The position numbers were made by a program, and so were the translations under genes. 64,000 nucleotides of DNA, taken from Bathynomus jamesi (lineage: Eukaryota; Arthropoda; Malacostraca; Isopoda; Cirolanidae). Each line of letters opens with the position of its first letter. Within the stretch, counting starts at the first letter, position 1. Location: assembly GCA_023014485.1 (NCBI GenBank), contig JAJOZX010003215.1, positions 401,001-465,000 on the forward strand. The letters run 5' to 3'. This document shows, in pieces, positions 33,513-45,122 of this stretch. A model generated the notes under the pieces. That model did not search any database and was not told the DNA's origin. It saw only the letters and a program-made list of their open reading frames with translations.

Positions 33513-35592
33513 ATGGAAACGAGCCGTGACCGGGATCGAAGGAGGAAATATAAACCCGGTAGTGAAAAGCGTAAGGATAAGAAGCGCAGAGAAGAGTTTC
33601 TTGCGACGGTGCCGAAACTGACTAATTGGATTAAATCATCAGCAACTATGTCAGCCCCTTCAGCAGGCCCACCAGTTGCCCCCGCTACTTCAGCAGCTGT
33701 GTTTCCAGAAGACGCGTCTACGTCAGTGCGTTCAGCAAGCCCAGCAGTTGCCTCCACTACTTCAGCAGCTGCATTTTCAGGAGACTCGTCTACGTCAACC
33801 CCTTCAGCAGGCCCACCAGTTGCCTTCGCTACATCCAGCTGCGTCTTCAGAAGACCCGTCTACGTCAGTGCGTTCAGCAGGCCCACCAGCTTCAGGACAT
33901 GCAATTAATGACATTGGTTCATGGCCACAAGTGCTGACCGATGACTTTAGAGAGTTCTGGATAGAGCGGGGAACATCAGATTGTCGAAATTATGACAGCG
34001 ACTTCAGTAACTCTTCAACTACTGAAAATGGTACAACACGCCGATATACGAAGACATTATTTGTTAAGAAACATAGCCTGACGAATGAGAGGATTGAGGT
34101 GTCATGACTGTGCTATTCTGAGTCCACAGGCTGTGTTTACTGTTTTGTCTGTAAATTAATGTCGAGGGCGGACAGCAAGTTCACAATCGGGTTCAACGAC
34201 TGCAAGCATGGTAGACAATCGGTCGAAGCACACGGAAAATGTGAGCAACATATGGAGTCGATGAGATATTTGTTGGTTAGAAAGTCTGTCTTCGGCCGTG
34301 TTGATTCGAAACTGGTGAACCAATTTGAAAAGGAGTGCAACTACTGGCAGGAAGTTTTGCGGCGCTGTGTCGATGTTATCAAGTATATCACGTCACGAGG
34401 ACTAGTAATTCGTGGACACGACTCCCGTTTCGGTTCACCAAACAACGGCAACTATTACGGAATTTTGGAACTTTTAAGTAAGTATGACAGTTTTCTAGCT
34501 GCGCATATAAGCGAGCATGCCAACAAAGGTAGCGGACACACCTTGTATCTCTCTCATTTCATTTGCGAGGAACTCATACTGTTGATGGCCGATAAAGTAC
34601 TTCAGACGATTATCCGAGAAATCCAGCAGTCAAAATACTACTCTCTATCCGTCGACTCTACGCCTGATGTTTCCCACACCGATCAACTGTGCTTCATCGT
34701 CCGATATGTGGTTGAGTCTGGGTCCGTCGAGCGATTTCTATAGTTCACACCTATGAACACACATACAGAGAAAGGAATCGCCGACGTGGTTCTCAACTTT
34801 CTGGAGACGCATGGCATTCGAATTGGAGACTGCAAAGGACAGTCTTATGATAACGCAAGCAATATGGCAGGGAAATACAACGGCGTAAAGATCCACATCA
34901 AGTCAAAATCTCCGTATGCTGAGTTTGTGCCATGCATGTGCCACTCACTAAATCTTGTGGGTAAATCAGCAGTGGACAGTTGCACAGCAGCCGTTGAATT
35001 GTTTATACTCATTCAGAATGTCTACACGTTTCTCGTCTCCTCGACATACCGATGGCGTCGACATGTGGAAGTTCTTGATAGTAGTTCCCGTAGTGAGAGA
35101 CTAAAGGTCGACAAAGGTCTCTCCGATACCCGCTGGTCAGCCAGATCAGATGCCGTCCAATCTTTAACCGAAGGCTACGCCGAGAATATCGTAGTACTGA
35201 ATGAGCTAGCAGCAGATACCAGCCAAACTGCGGAAGCCAGGATCGAAGCCATGGGATTGTCTAAACAGCTTCAACAACTCGAAACAGCCATTTTATTGGT
35301 TTTATGGAACATTATTCTCGAACGATTTCAAAAAACGAATGCATCTCTGCAAAAACAAGGAATGTCGTTAGACTCAGCCACCCTCTTGCTGAAATCACTA
35401 CTGCAATTTGTTGAAGATCTCAGATCAAGATTTGACGAATTCGAGGACCAGGGCATCGAAAAATGTGGTCATCGAGTATACAAGGAATCGACTCAACGCA
35501 CAAAGAAGAGAAAGCGCCATCATGACGAAATCGGAACTGTCGAAGATACGAACCTGACACCAAGAGATTCATTGCCCGTCTCAATTCCCTGA
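33513..35592 (+). pseudogene. Second hAT transposase (TTF-type family), disrupted and 3'-truncated
   Basis: It belongs to the same family as the gene at 29616-32392. The start METSRDRDRRRKYKPGSEKR leads into a Ser/Ala/Pro-rich segment made of three or four imperfect repeats of about 60 bp (PSAGPPVAPATSAAVF-like). A frame change near 33870 leads to the zinc finger region (ERGTSDCRNYDS, then STGCVYCFVCKL). The core is ECNYWQEVLRRCVDVI, YYSLSVDSTPDVSHTDQLCF and a stop at 34741. It continues with CKGQSYDNASNMAGKYNGV and SLNLVGKSAVDSC to LSDTRWSARSDAV. It ends soon after KKRKRHHDE, before the dimerisation domain, so the 3' end is lost. Confidence 0.85.
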
Positions 35593-35970
35593 GGTTCCCT
35601 GAGAGGTCTTCAGGAGTTCCGCGAAAAATGGCAGAAATTTCAGTTTTTGAGCTACCCTAGCTTTGAAATGAAAATTTGAATACTGTATCTTAAGTAATCT
35701 TTTATCGTACATGATTAACCACTACCTTAAAAACTAACTCAGCCTGACCGCCTCGTTTATCTAGCTGCCTTTTCCCATAAAAAAGAGGAAGAATATGAAA
35801 AATCGTGTTAACCATGGTTCAAACTACTGAGACGGTTTAGTTTTATATTACAAACCAATGAGGTTTATTAGAATTGCATGTAAAAATAATGTTATTTTAT
35901 AGCAGGGTTCCGCGACATGGGTTGAAATTTTGAAAGGGTTCTTTGGTCTGAAAAGTTTGAAAATCACTGC
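35590..35970. mobile_element. Probable hAT MITE fragments
   Basis: GTTCCGCGAAAAATGG (35613) and CAGGGTTCCGCGACATGG (35903) are related words in direct orientation, and TTTGAAAATCACTGCG closes the stretch near 35972. These resemble decayed ends of nested hAT MITEs. I cannot define one element with paired ends. Confidence 0.35.
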
Positions 35971-35973
35971 GTT

Positions 35974-35979
<6 letters not shown>

Positions 35980-36006
<27 letters not shown>
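35980..36006. repeat. (TA)n microsatellite
   Basis: A TA run at the left border of the next mariner. Confidence 0.9.
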
Positions 36007-36012
<6 letters not shown>

Positions 36013-36242
36013 CTGGGTGATCCAGATAAATGGGACCCATAAAAAAAAGCCAAATATTCTTAATATTTAATTCCTTTCATAAAAACTATATATCATTCGA
36101 AAGAGTAGAGTTACAAGTTTATTATGAAATATTTATTTTTTTAAAATGACTCCTTTCAAATGTGCTCCATTAGTTGCCAAGCATTCCAGTGTTCTCGCTT
36201 GTAAGTTCTGCATCACTTTTGCAAGAGTGTGCGGTGGTATGG

Positions 36243-36460
36243 CCTGTTGTTGTTGTTGTTGTTGTTGTTGACGTTATAAGAGGTGAAATTAGAAGGCCGA
36301 GAGCTGTGCCTTGTTGCTTGTAAGGTTGGATTCGGTTGTTTATTTCTAGTGCGTGAACGTTCCTGCGGCCAATGTTAATAACTGTGAATTTCTGTTGGTT
36401 TGTCTGAATTTTCCAACGTTCCTCGAATTCATTGATTCTTTCAATTTGTCTCTTCAGCCT
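36243..36460 (-). mobile_element. LINE reverse transcriptase fragment with (CAA)n tail inside the mariner
   Basis: The minus strand reads RLKRQIERINEFEERWKIQT, then NQQKFTVINIGRR and INNRIQPYKQQGTALGL. This is the part of a non-LTR RT between the catalytic motif and the thumb (WKIxTNxxKF and ILGL-like turns). It ends in a run of about nine CAA units. It replaces the mariner catalytic domain. Whether it inserted or was patched in during gap repair cannot be told. Confidence 0.65.
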
Positions 36461-36978
36461 GTTGGCGTGTTTACAGTTCCATTCAAGTGAAAATGGGCTT
36501 CGTCTGACATAATCAAAGTTGCTAGAAAATTGGTGGTGTCATTTACATCCTGTTGGATCCATTGACAGAATCGTCGTCTTCGTGCGAAATTTCCATCGTT
36601 TAGTTGTTGCACTGTTTGAATTTTATATGGAAAGAGCATTAAATTTTGCTTGAATATACGGTGTGTTGTTCCATATCCAACTCCTAACAGCTGAGAAGCA
36701 CGTCTGATGCTTATGTTAGGATTATCCTGTACAATTTCATGAGTTCTGTTAATGATCTCGTCTATCCTTGCTGTGCGCACTCTTCCAGTTGGTTTTCTTT
36801 TTCCAATGCTGCCAGTTAGGGAAAAATGTCTGACACACCGACGGATTACTTTCTTAGAAGGTGATTTTGACATCTGAAAATTTGTCTTGAAAGATCTTTG
36901 AGCTGAAACTACACTTCTTCCATGCTCATAATATTGTTCAGTTATGAAACGCAGCTGTTCCACAGTCCATGCAGTCAT
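36454..36978 (-). pseudogene. Mariner transposase N-terminal half
   Basis: It begins MTAWTVEQLRFITEQYYEHG and has the helix-turn-helix pair with GSIGKRKPTGRVRTA. It reaches LIMSDEAHFHLNGTVN, the first catalytic Asp. Mariner homology ends there. The C-terminal end of the same protein reappears on the minus strand at about 36240-36135 (IPPHTLAKVMQNLQARTLE). The second and third catalytic residues are missing. Confidence 0.85.
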
Positions 36979-37177
36979 CTTGAAGGGTTAGTTTTAACTA
37001 ACACTTTTATTTTGTTTTGTATCTTATCTTGTCTTGTATTGTATTGTCAAAACCTATACAATCCTGTACAAACTTGTAACTATCCTCTTTCGAATGATGC
37101 GTATGATTTTATAAAAGGACTTATACTTTAAGAGTTACAGGGGTTTCTTTTGGGTTCCATTTCTCTGGATCACCCTC

Positions 37178-37187
37178 TATATATATA

Positions 37188-37218
<31 letters not shown>

Positions 37219-37240
37219 ATATAATATATATATATATATC
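37178..37240. repeat. (TA)n microsatellite
   Basis: An imperfect TA run at the right border of the chimeric mariner. Confidence 0.9.
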
Positions 37241-38030
37241 CTTATGGAATAATAACAGAATGACATCCGAAAATGTTTGTTACTTTCACAAAAATTTCTG
37301 CCTTTGGAGACGATGACTGTACATTTCTTGCTAACATAAATTTACACTGTGTTGGATTAGAGACTATGAATTGTCCAATTAGAGACCATGTTTCATTTCT
37401 GGATTTTCTTCTAAACTAAATTACCCGCGAAAAAACGCCATCAACTTAAATTATTCTTTAATTGGCTTAATTAATTATTATATGGTTTAATGTGTAATCA
37501 AATATAGGATCAGTTAATAAATTAAGCACCTATGTTTTTATTTTATGGAGTCTGAATACGATAATATTCTGTTTTTGTTATATTTCTGAATCATGCGAGT
37601 ATGCCCTTGTGCAAAGTTTAGTTCTCAGTCCATGTGCTAGGTGGCGAGTACCTAATATTCATTTTGCAGGATAACTCCATAAATAATAAAAAATGTGGTT
37701 AGTTTCGCGTCTTTTTATAGGTATAATCTTTGCTAGGATTTAGGTAAGGATGTTTCAAACACACGGCCCCCGGGCCACATACGGCCATTCAACATTTCCA
37801 GCGAGACCCGCACGAAATCTTTAGTTTTTAAAAGTTTGTAAACATTGTACCTACTGTGCTTTAATATGTACACGCATTAAAATTAATAAATGTTAGACCT
37901 TAGTTTTAAAAATAGGACCACAAAATGAGGAGGAATGTGAAGATAGAATGTAATTCTGTTATGAATATTCCGTTTTAAATATGCATCATAAGCACAAGTA
38001 TACAACAAAGAAATGTAGGCGAGTCCACAA
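37240..38030. other. AT-rich sequence, possible hAT scar
   Basis: No gene is recognised. A GC-rich patch at 37757-37812 (CACGGCCCCCGGGCCACATA) resembles the interior of hAT MITEs such as 12916-13094, but no paired ends are seen. Confidence 0.45.
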
Positions 38031-38037
38031 CTATCAT

Positions 38038-38196
38038 TAAATAAGATTCCACTTTTTGTTATTACGTTTATTGACCAATATCCATAACGCTAAACAATGA
38101 TGGAACTCTGAAACATACAAACAAAACATAAACACATACATGAAAAATAAAGGCATCAACATGAAGACACTAATCAATAATAATGAATATTCTCTA
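38038..38196 (-). repeat. 3' LTR of the Gypsy element
   Basis: This 159-bp repeat is the same length as 45123-45281 and differs from it at about two positions. In element orientation it starts TAGAGAATATTC and ends CTTATTTA, so it lacks the usual TG...CA ends. The apparent open reading frame through it is accidental. Confidence 0.93.
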
Positions 38197-41100
38197 TCTC
38201 CCCCCGAGTCTTTGATATAGTATAGTGAAAAAAAGGGGAACAAAGACTGTTATATATGTAGTAGTGTGGTACAGGGTATGGGTGTCGATGGCGAGAGGGG
38301 GTTGTTCATGTAGTATGTAGCGTGTTCGTCATATCGTAATCGCTCTGCCATGAAGGTGTCTTCCTATCGCGTCCGGAGCGTCTGACGGCAGGGGCATCGG
38401 TTGGAGAAGCGGGACACCTGGACGCAGCACCTGGAGCAGCAGGTTGCGAGGAATCTCGTTGCTGGAAGCGCTCAATGGGTGCCAGGGACGGTGTTGGTGG
38501 GCACTGCTGAGGGTGCGCAGCTGGTCTGGAGGGCAGGCCTCGTGGTGGGGTGTGCAGTGGAAGTGATGTGGGGCTGGTCGGTGAGGTTACGTTGCCAGCC
38601 GGTTGGTGGGCGGTAGGGGATGATCGCTCGACTGCGGACGGGGAGCGTGGTTTCGGGGGTGAGGTTGCGCACTGCTCCAATTCGGGCGCAGGGCTGGAGA
38701 GGTGAAGGCGGGAGTCGTCCATGCGTGGTTTTGGGGGTGAGGTCGCGCACTGCCCCGATCCGGGCGCAGGGCTGGAGAGGTGAAGGTGGGAGTCGTCCCC
38801 GATGGTGAGGCGGCGTCTGTGCGGTTGGACGGGCACGTATTTCCTCAGAAATTTTCTGTTTCGCAGAGTCACTCTGCCTGAACCGTCAACCTTCACCACG
38901 TATTGATCGAACTGTCGCACTTCTATTACCAGGCCAGTCTTGTCCCATTTCCTGGGGTTGGGGCCGATCTGGTTCTGGATTCTGACCCTGTCTCCGACCA
39001 CGAGTGGGGGTAACCGTCTGGTGTGCTCGGACCAGTATTCAGTGGCTCTCATGTGCCTGTTCCGCAAGGCATCCTCCCTCGCCGCCAACGTCCCGAGCCA
39101 GGTATCGTGTGGCTTGTACCTGCCGGGCACGATCGGGATGAAATCTTTGATCGGACGGCCGAACACACAATAGCGGGAGACAGCTTGGTATCTTTGTCAG
39201 GCGTGTTGCGGTATTGTAGCATGGCTCGCTGAAAAGCGTCTGTATCGAGCTCACCGTTCGGTCCTGTGTTGTCTGTGATCAGTCGTTTCGCTGTTTTCAC
39301 GCCAACTTCGGCTCTGCAGTTTGAATGTGGAAAAGCTACCGAAGCCAGACGGTGGTGTACGCCCCAGTTCCCCAGGAAGTGACGAGTAGCCGTGGATGTG
39401 AACTCAGGGCCGCCGTCAGATGACAGTTCGTCGCAGATGCCATAAGTCACGAACACCCTGCGCAGGCTGTTGATGAGGCCTCTGGCGCCATCCGTGGTCC
39501 TCTCCACAATCGGCCAGTTTGAGTACCTGTCGACGATCACCAGGTAGTTGGTACCTTTATAGTGGAAATAATCGGCACAGATGCACTGGAAAGGGTAGAC
39601 GGGGGACACCGGAGGAATTGGAGGAGCACTGGGCTGCGAAGGTGCCATACGGTTGCAATGGTTGCAACTGTTCCTGAGGGTAGTGATAGCAGGGGTGATG
39701 CCGGGCCAGAACACGGACACCTCAGCCCTCGCGACCATCGACGATACGCCCTGGTGGGCTGCGTGGAGCGCGTTCAGTACATCCTGCCGGAGAGAGGGAG
39801 GGATCACAACACGGTTTTTGAATACGACGACGCCGTCCACCGTGTACAGGTCCTCTCGGAATTGGTAATATTCTCTGAGTGGGGGTGGGAGCTCGTGACG
39901 GAAGTCAGGCATGCCTGACTCGATTATCGAGACGAGCTCTGTCATGTGTTGGTCGCTGCTCGTCGCCAATCTTACCCGGTCCCAGGTAACGGACTGCAGC
40001 GTGTTCAGAGCTGAGATCGCGGAGGCCATAACCTCGTCGTCGAGGGCTTCGTCGTTGTACGCAGCCGTTCCCTCTGTGCGTATGCCAGCTAAGAATGAGT
40101 GGCGCAGAGCAGCTGCCGACGGTAGGTCATCATCAGCAACAGCGTCTTGGCTACTAGCGGAGATGTCGTCTGCCAGGAGCATCTTTTCAGGTTGGCGGTC
40201 GCCGGTGGGGTGGCGGGACGTAGCGTCAGCAGCGCGATGCCTCGCACCAGGTACATGGATCATGCGAAATCTGTAGCGGAGAGTCTTCTCCTTCAGATTT
40301 CTCAGTCGAGCATTCGGTAAGTCTTCCAGCGACCTGTCGCCAAACACCTTCAGCAGCGGTTTGTGGTCAACCGCGATGATGAGGTCATCGCAGCCGAGGA
40401 CGAAGTACCTGGCCTTGTCCAGTGCGTCAGCGACTGCCAGAGCCTCCCCCTCGATCGGCGCGTAGCGTGACTCGGCGGGGTGGGTGAAGCGACTGCCAAC
40501 GAGGGTGACCATCCAACCAGTGCGGCAGCAAAAGGGTTCAGCACCAGGACATTCACAGTGCTTCTGGGATAGCCAGAATCCGATCCCTGACTTCGACCAA
40601 TCGGTCGCAAGACAGGTCGGCTTTGTTTTGTCAAATATACTTACACCCTCCTCGATCTCACTGATGATCACCACCTTCGACTCTTCAAACAGATTGTTGA
40701 GTTGATCATCCCATCGGAAGGGCGTGCCGGGCTTCAAGAGTTGGCGAAAAGGTATCATTCTCTTTGCCATAGCGAAAGCATACGCCACCTGGTTAATTAG
40801 CCCAAACCATGAGCGAATGTCGGTTATGTTCTTTGGTGTAGGAAAGTCACGGATGGCCTGCAGATACTTCTCGCAGGGTCGTACTCTGTCGAGTGTGATT
40901 TCGAAGCCAGCAAACTCCACAGTGTCTTGTCCAAATACAAACTTCTCAGGGTTCAGCGTGATGCCGTGTCTGCCGCAGATGTCAAGCCAGTTGACTGCTT
41001 GGAAGAAACTTTGTCTCAGGTCGTCCGACCAGAGCAGCGTATCGTCGATACACTTGGTTTTGTTTGGAACGTCGGATACTATTTCGTCGTAACGTCTCGA

Positions 41101-43110
41101 ATAGCCATCACCAGAGGCGATATAGCCCTGGGGCGCCGTGCGGTACCGGTACCTGCCCCACGGAGTGATGAAGGTAGTCAGGTGACGGTCTTCCTCGCGG
41201 AGGGGCACGCTGTGGTATCCGTTCCAGGCATCGAACACGGTCTTCTTCTTGCCATGGGGCACCGACCGTGCCTGGTGGAACGGTGACTGAGTATGGTGTG
41301 TCTCGCGGGTGGCATGTATGTTCAGGGGCTGGAAGTCGACCGTGCGGCGTGGCTTCCCGTTCTTCTTGGCGCACACCACCATCCGGTGACACCATGTCAC
41401 CGGTTCGCCGACCGGCACTGGCTCGATTACGCCCAATTTCACGTCTTGGTCGAGTCCACGCTTGACGTCATCTTGCCAGTGAAGAGGGACGGGTACCGGG
41501 GTGTGATATGCCACCGGGTCAGCTAGAGGGTCCACCATAAGTTTCAATGGAGGGCCCTCCATCATTGGCAACGGCTGATGCGCACACGTGTTAAATGTGC
41601 TTGACTTGTAGTATTCGACCAAGTACTGCCGCAGTCTGTCGCGGTTCTTCTCAGTCGCCAGGAACGGTAGTTGTGATGGCGGCCGGGGCGGTGTTTGACG
41701 TATCGGGCAGTCGCATGGGCTGGTCTGACCGCTCTCGCTGCTGATAGCACTATCTCTCGCCGGCACCTCATCGCTCGCGGTGTCGGCTGCCGAGGTTGCC
41801 TCGAGTCGATGCGAAGACGTCTCACCGATCATCGGGAAGTTGTCGGTGATCATGCCGAGCGCGATGCATGCCTCCTTGCTGAGGAACAGCTTGTCGGAGT
41901 TGTCCGTGACATAGGTGAGTTGACGAGTTGTTACCACTTTACCGGTTTTGTCCTTTCCAGAGAGTCGCAGGATGACGGCGCCGAGTATTTTGATGCATCC
42001 GTTGTTGGCGGCGTGCATTCTCATCGTGACGGGGATAAGGTCGGCTTGTTTGAGGCCTATGCGGTGGATGACTTTGATGCCTGCCAGACAGCTCTGGCAG
42101 CCGGTGTCAGCCATCGCACCGAGTGTAGCAATCTTGGGCGCGGCCTTTAGCTCGAATCCGAATGCAGCGTAATCTTCATCGACGGCTGTCACTGTGAGGT
42201 TTATGAATGGCTGAGGTTTGGAGGCTTGCTTAATCCATGTGTCGGAAAGGCGATGATAAAGATGATGGTCAAGGGCGATGACTCTCCTGATGCGGCGTCG
42301 GCCAGTTGTGGCAATCGAGCAGAGGGCCTCGAATACAGCACCTTCTTCGCATATTGCATGTGAATTCGCTACTATCTCGACTCTTGATGGTTTGTGCTTG
42401 CTCCTACACACTGCTTCAAAGTGGTTCTCACGATTGCAGTGGCTGCATGTGTGGCCATAGGCTGGGCAGTCTTTCTTTCGGACCCTGCCTGGGGCACTTT
42501 TGCCGTGCCCTTTCCTGCCGCAATATGAGCACACCTCATGGTTGCCGACTGTCATCTCCTTCAGAGCGTCCTTCTTGTTCCGTCTGTAGGCGCTGTTAGC
42601 AGCCTCGACGCCCTGAGAGTCGAGGAGACGTGATGCTGAGCGCTTGCCGGATTCTTTGGCCTCGACGAACTGGAAGACCTGCTCTAATGTCATGTTCTGG
42701 TTCGTGTTGCCGAGTAGGTCCAGTTGAATCTCGGAGTCCTCAATGCCGCGGGTCAGGACGTCGCGCAAGATGGCCTCCGTGTAGTTCACATCCGCATCGC
42801 AGCTCGAGCATTTGGTGATGTACTTGCATACCCCTGCCTGGCCACGGAGTCGGGCGCCGAATGAACGCACGGTTTCGTCACGGTCTTGGCGCATGTTGTG
42901 CAGCGCCACTCTAGCAACCATGGTGCTCTCTTCTCTGACTGCGAGTTTCTTTATAGCTGCGAGCACCTCATTTTCACTTCTCCCTGTCAGACTACCACCG
43001 GCTAATCGTGTGAGGTCTTTGCGAAGGGGTTCATCGCAGCACTCCAGTAGCTGCACCACTTTGTCACGACCCGTGATTTTGGTGGCATTCACATAGTCCA
43101 TCCATCGCGA

Positions 43111-43564
43111 CAGGGCCGGATTTAGGAGTGGGCAAAGTGGGCAGCTGCCCATGGGCCTCCACATCTTGGGGCCTCCACATATTGACAAGCCATTATCAAA
43201 ATAGAAAAAACCCGAAACTAGAAAAACCCGATAGATGATCAACAAAAAAACACGCGCATCCAATACCACTGTAGTACATAAACTTTTACCAATTACTGTT
43301 TGTTGTGTACTGATTATTATTTTGTTTTTATTACTCTTTTAGGCCTACTCTCACTATAATGGAATACCCGAGTAACCCGAGGCTTTCATTTTTTGCAGAA
43401 ATGAGTGGAATGGACAGACACAAGAGTGCACGATGTTTTGAAAGTGTATGTATGTTAATTATATTATGAATCTTATGGATGACTTCAATTATGTCTTCCC
43501 CTAAGGTAGGGGGGCCTCCACATGGAGGCTGCCCAGGGCCTCCACACGTCTAAACCCGGCTCTG
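43111..43564. mobile_element. 454-bp hAT MITE in gag (copy 1)
   Basis: The ends CAGGGCCGGATTTAGGAG and the complementary ACCCGGCTCTG are flanked by a perfect 8-bp duplication, CATCGCGA (43103-43110 and 43565-43572). Inside, GGGCCTCCACA occurs near both ends in inverted and direct order. Sequence is nearly identical to 46038-46498. Removing it restores the gag frame. Confidence 0.95.
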
Positions 43565-43738
43565 CATCGCGATATGAAGTATGACCATTCCTCGCTCGTA
43601 CCGGCTGAAGATATTGTTGGTCTCTTCACCTTCTCCACTTGGGCCGTGGCGCCGGCAGCGGACACGGAATGGACAGTGCAGTGGGCTGTGAGGAGTGCTG
43701 CTACAATGGCGTCGCTGTGTGCGGGGGTCTCATATGCG

Positions 43739-45037
43739 CAGTGATGGGCATCGATACATGAAAATCGCTAAAGCGATACCGATACATCGATACATGAAGA
43801 ACGTCTTAGGCGATACCGATACGCCGATACTTTCTAGATGTCTTAAGCGATACCGATACCGATACATGCATCGCCGATACATGTATGACCGGTACATTTT
43901 TATAATTATTCATTTAATATGTAGGTATTAGATATTATTGTTTATACTAGTAATTTGTACGCACTGTAAGTAAAATCAATGACATTTTAATGGGTTTTAT
44001 AGATGTAAACAAAAACAATTGCTTTATTTAATGAAAGTATGTTTTAATTTTGTAGGATACATGAATGACTGAAAATATTACACTACCAATTAAAAGTAAT
44101 TACTATTACCCTTCAAAAATACCAGCTGGGTAAACATCTGGTCAGACAGTCTATTCCTTTTTGGAGCGTGAATGTGACCAGCCAAAGTAAACAACCGTTC
44201 TACAGGAGCAGAGGATGGTAGTGGTGTGTTATACTTCAGGAAGACCCGTAGAATTCCTGGGTACTGCCTCAGAGATTGGGGAGAATGACTTCCATCACCC
44301 AGATACTGTAAAACTTCCATCTCAGTGGAATCTTGGGTTGCAGAGACATTAGTGGAAGCAGACTCATAACAGAAGAAATCATCTGCACTTCCGTCAGATG
44401 CAGCATCACTTAGTTGTTGCTGGGGGGTCTGCTCGCTGAGGCTCTTAACAGCATTAAAACCAACATTTCTTGAACCCTCTTTTTGACAATGTTAGTATTA
44501 AATTTGCCTTTTATTGTCATCCACTTTAACTTGAACAGAGGATTTGAAGACGATGCCAGTATTGCTGCTTTACACTCATGCGACGCATCAAGGCACAGAA
44601 ACTTTTCAAACCGCTTAGTGAACCCTACTGTGACTGCATTGAGAAGTGGCTGACAATGACGCAATGCCTCCGAATTCAAACGCTCTAGCTTCTTCTCTAC
44701 AGCTAGCAATGTCGGAAGCAGGCAACCGTAAAACGTGACCAGTAGAGTAGTACTGTCATTAAATAAATATTTAATTAATAATATTATTATTTATGTATAT
44801 TCATAAATATAACTCAGTAGTGTCATATTATAACATCTATTTAAATATTTAAAAATTCTTATTAATGTATCGATGTATCGAAGTATCGATTTTTTTCGAT
44901 ACATTTAAGGAAATTGACCTTAGCGATACCAATAAATCGATACTTTTGTCAAGTAGCTAAAGCGATACCGATACCGATACAAAAGTATCGATCGATACGT
45001 ATCAGCGATACATGTATCTAGATACTGCCCATCACTG
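43739..45037 (-). mobile_element. 1.3-kb hAT element with CGATAC subterminal repeats
   Basis: The ends CAGTGATGGGCA and its near-complement (TGCCCATCACTG) have a perfect 8-bp duplication, CATATGCG (43731-43738 and 45038-45045). Dozens of CGATAC/GTATCG words crowd the outer 130-150 bp at both ends, as binding sites would. The centre carries a minus-strand transposase remnant. It inserted into the Gypsy gag. Confidence 0.95.
44090..44709 (-). pseudogene. hAT transposase C-terminal remnant
   Basis: A first segment (44709-44410) reads VEKKLERLNSEALRHCQPLL with FEKFLCLDASHECKAAILAS, typical of the stretch before the hAT dimerisation domain. A later segment (44320-44090) has FLKYNTPLPSSAPVERLFTL and HAPKRNRLSDQMFTQLVFLK, the dimerisation domain itself. 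The N-terminal zinc finger and catalytic start are missing, and frames are broken between the segments. Confidence 0.85.
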
Positions 45038-45122
45038 CATATGCGTACCCCTCAATTGGACATTTCACCACGGGCATGTTGACCTGTTGAGATTCACTAT
45101 TGTTTTGTATAAAGTTCCATCA

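Larger units (their letters stand above)
36009..37178 (-). mobile_element. Chimeric mariner containing a LINE fragment
   Basis: The ends CTGGGTGATCCAGATAAATG and the complementary TTTCTCTGGATCACCCTC lie inside TA runs. The minus-strand transposase N-terminus and C-terminus are present, but the catalytic middle is replaced by about 220 bp of LINE sequence (36243-36460). Confidence 0.85.
38306..45077 (-). pseudogene. Gypsy gag-pol polyprotein (interrupted)
   Basis: The polyprotein provides capsid, protease, reverse transcriptase, RNase H and integrase. The start is ATG at 45077-45075 (MPVVKCPIEG). Gag continues across both hAT insertions without loss of frame, using one copy of each target duplication. 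Order after 43103: CCHC-type knuckles with [13 protein letters not shown] (about 42530-42440), aspartic protease with ADTGCQS (about 42100), RT with [12 protein letters not shown] (about 41045), RNase H with [16 protein letters not shown] (about 40600), and the integrase HHCC zinc region near 39750. The DDE core shows [19 protein letters not shown] and HSNCRAEVG (39580-39310). Near 39166-39190 the frame shifts, and the integrase tail runs on to 38306. No env-like gene is present. Confidence 0.9.

Noticed and set aside
34137..34340. Minus-strand frame in the second hAT gene
   Set aside because: It is a shadow of the plus-strand transposase, which has motifs in the expected order.
38037..38243. 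Open frame of 68 codons with a hydrophobic product, repeated at 45065-45286
   Set aside because: Both are accidental reading frames through the two LTRs of the Gypsy element; the duplication is the LTR, not a gene pair.
39562..42818. Many plus-strand frames of 60-150 codons
   Set aside because: They are antisense shadows of the GC-rich Gypsy gag-pol, where stop codons are rare.
43105..43269. Apparent N-terminus of the Gypsy polyprotein starting [10 protein letters not shown]
   Set aside because: It lies inside the hAT MITE. The true gag continues beyond the MITE, after the target duplication, in the same frame.
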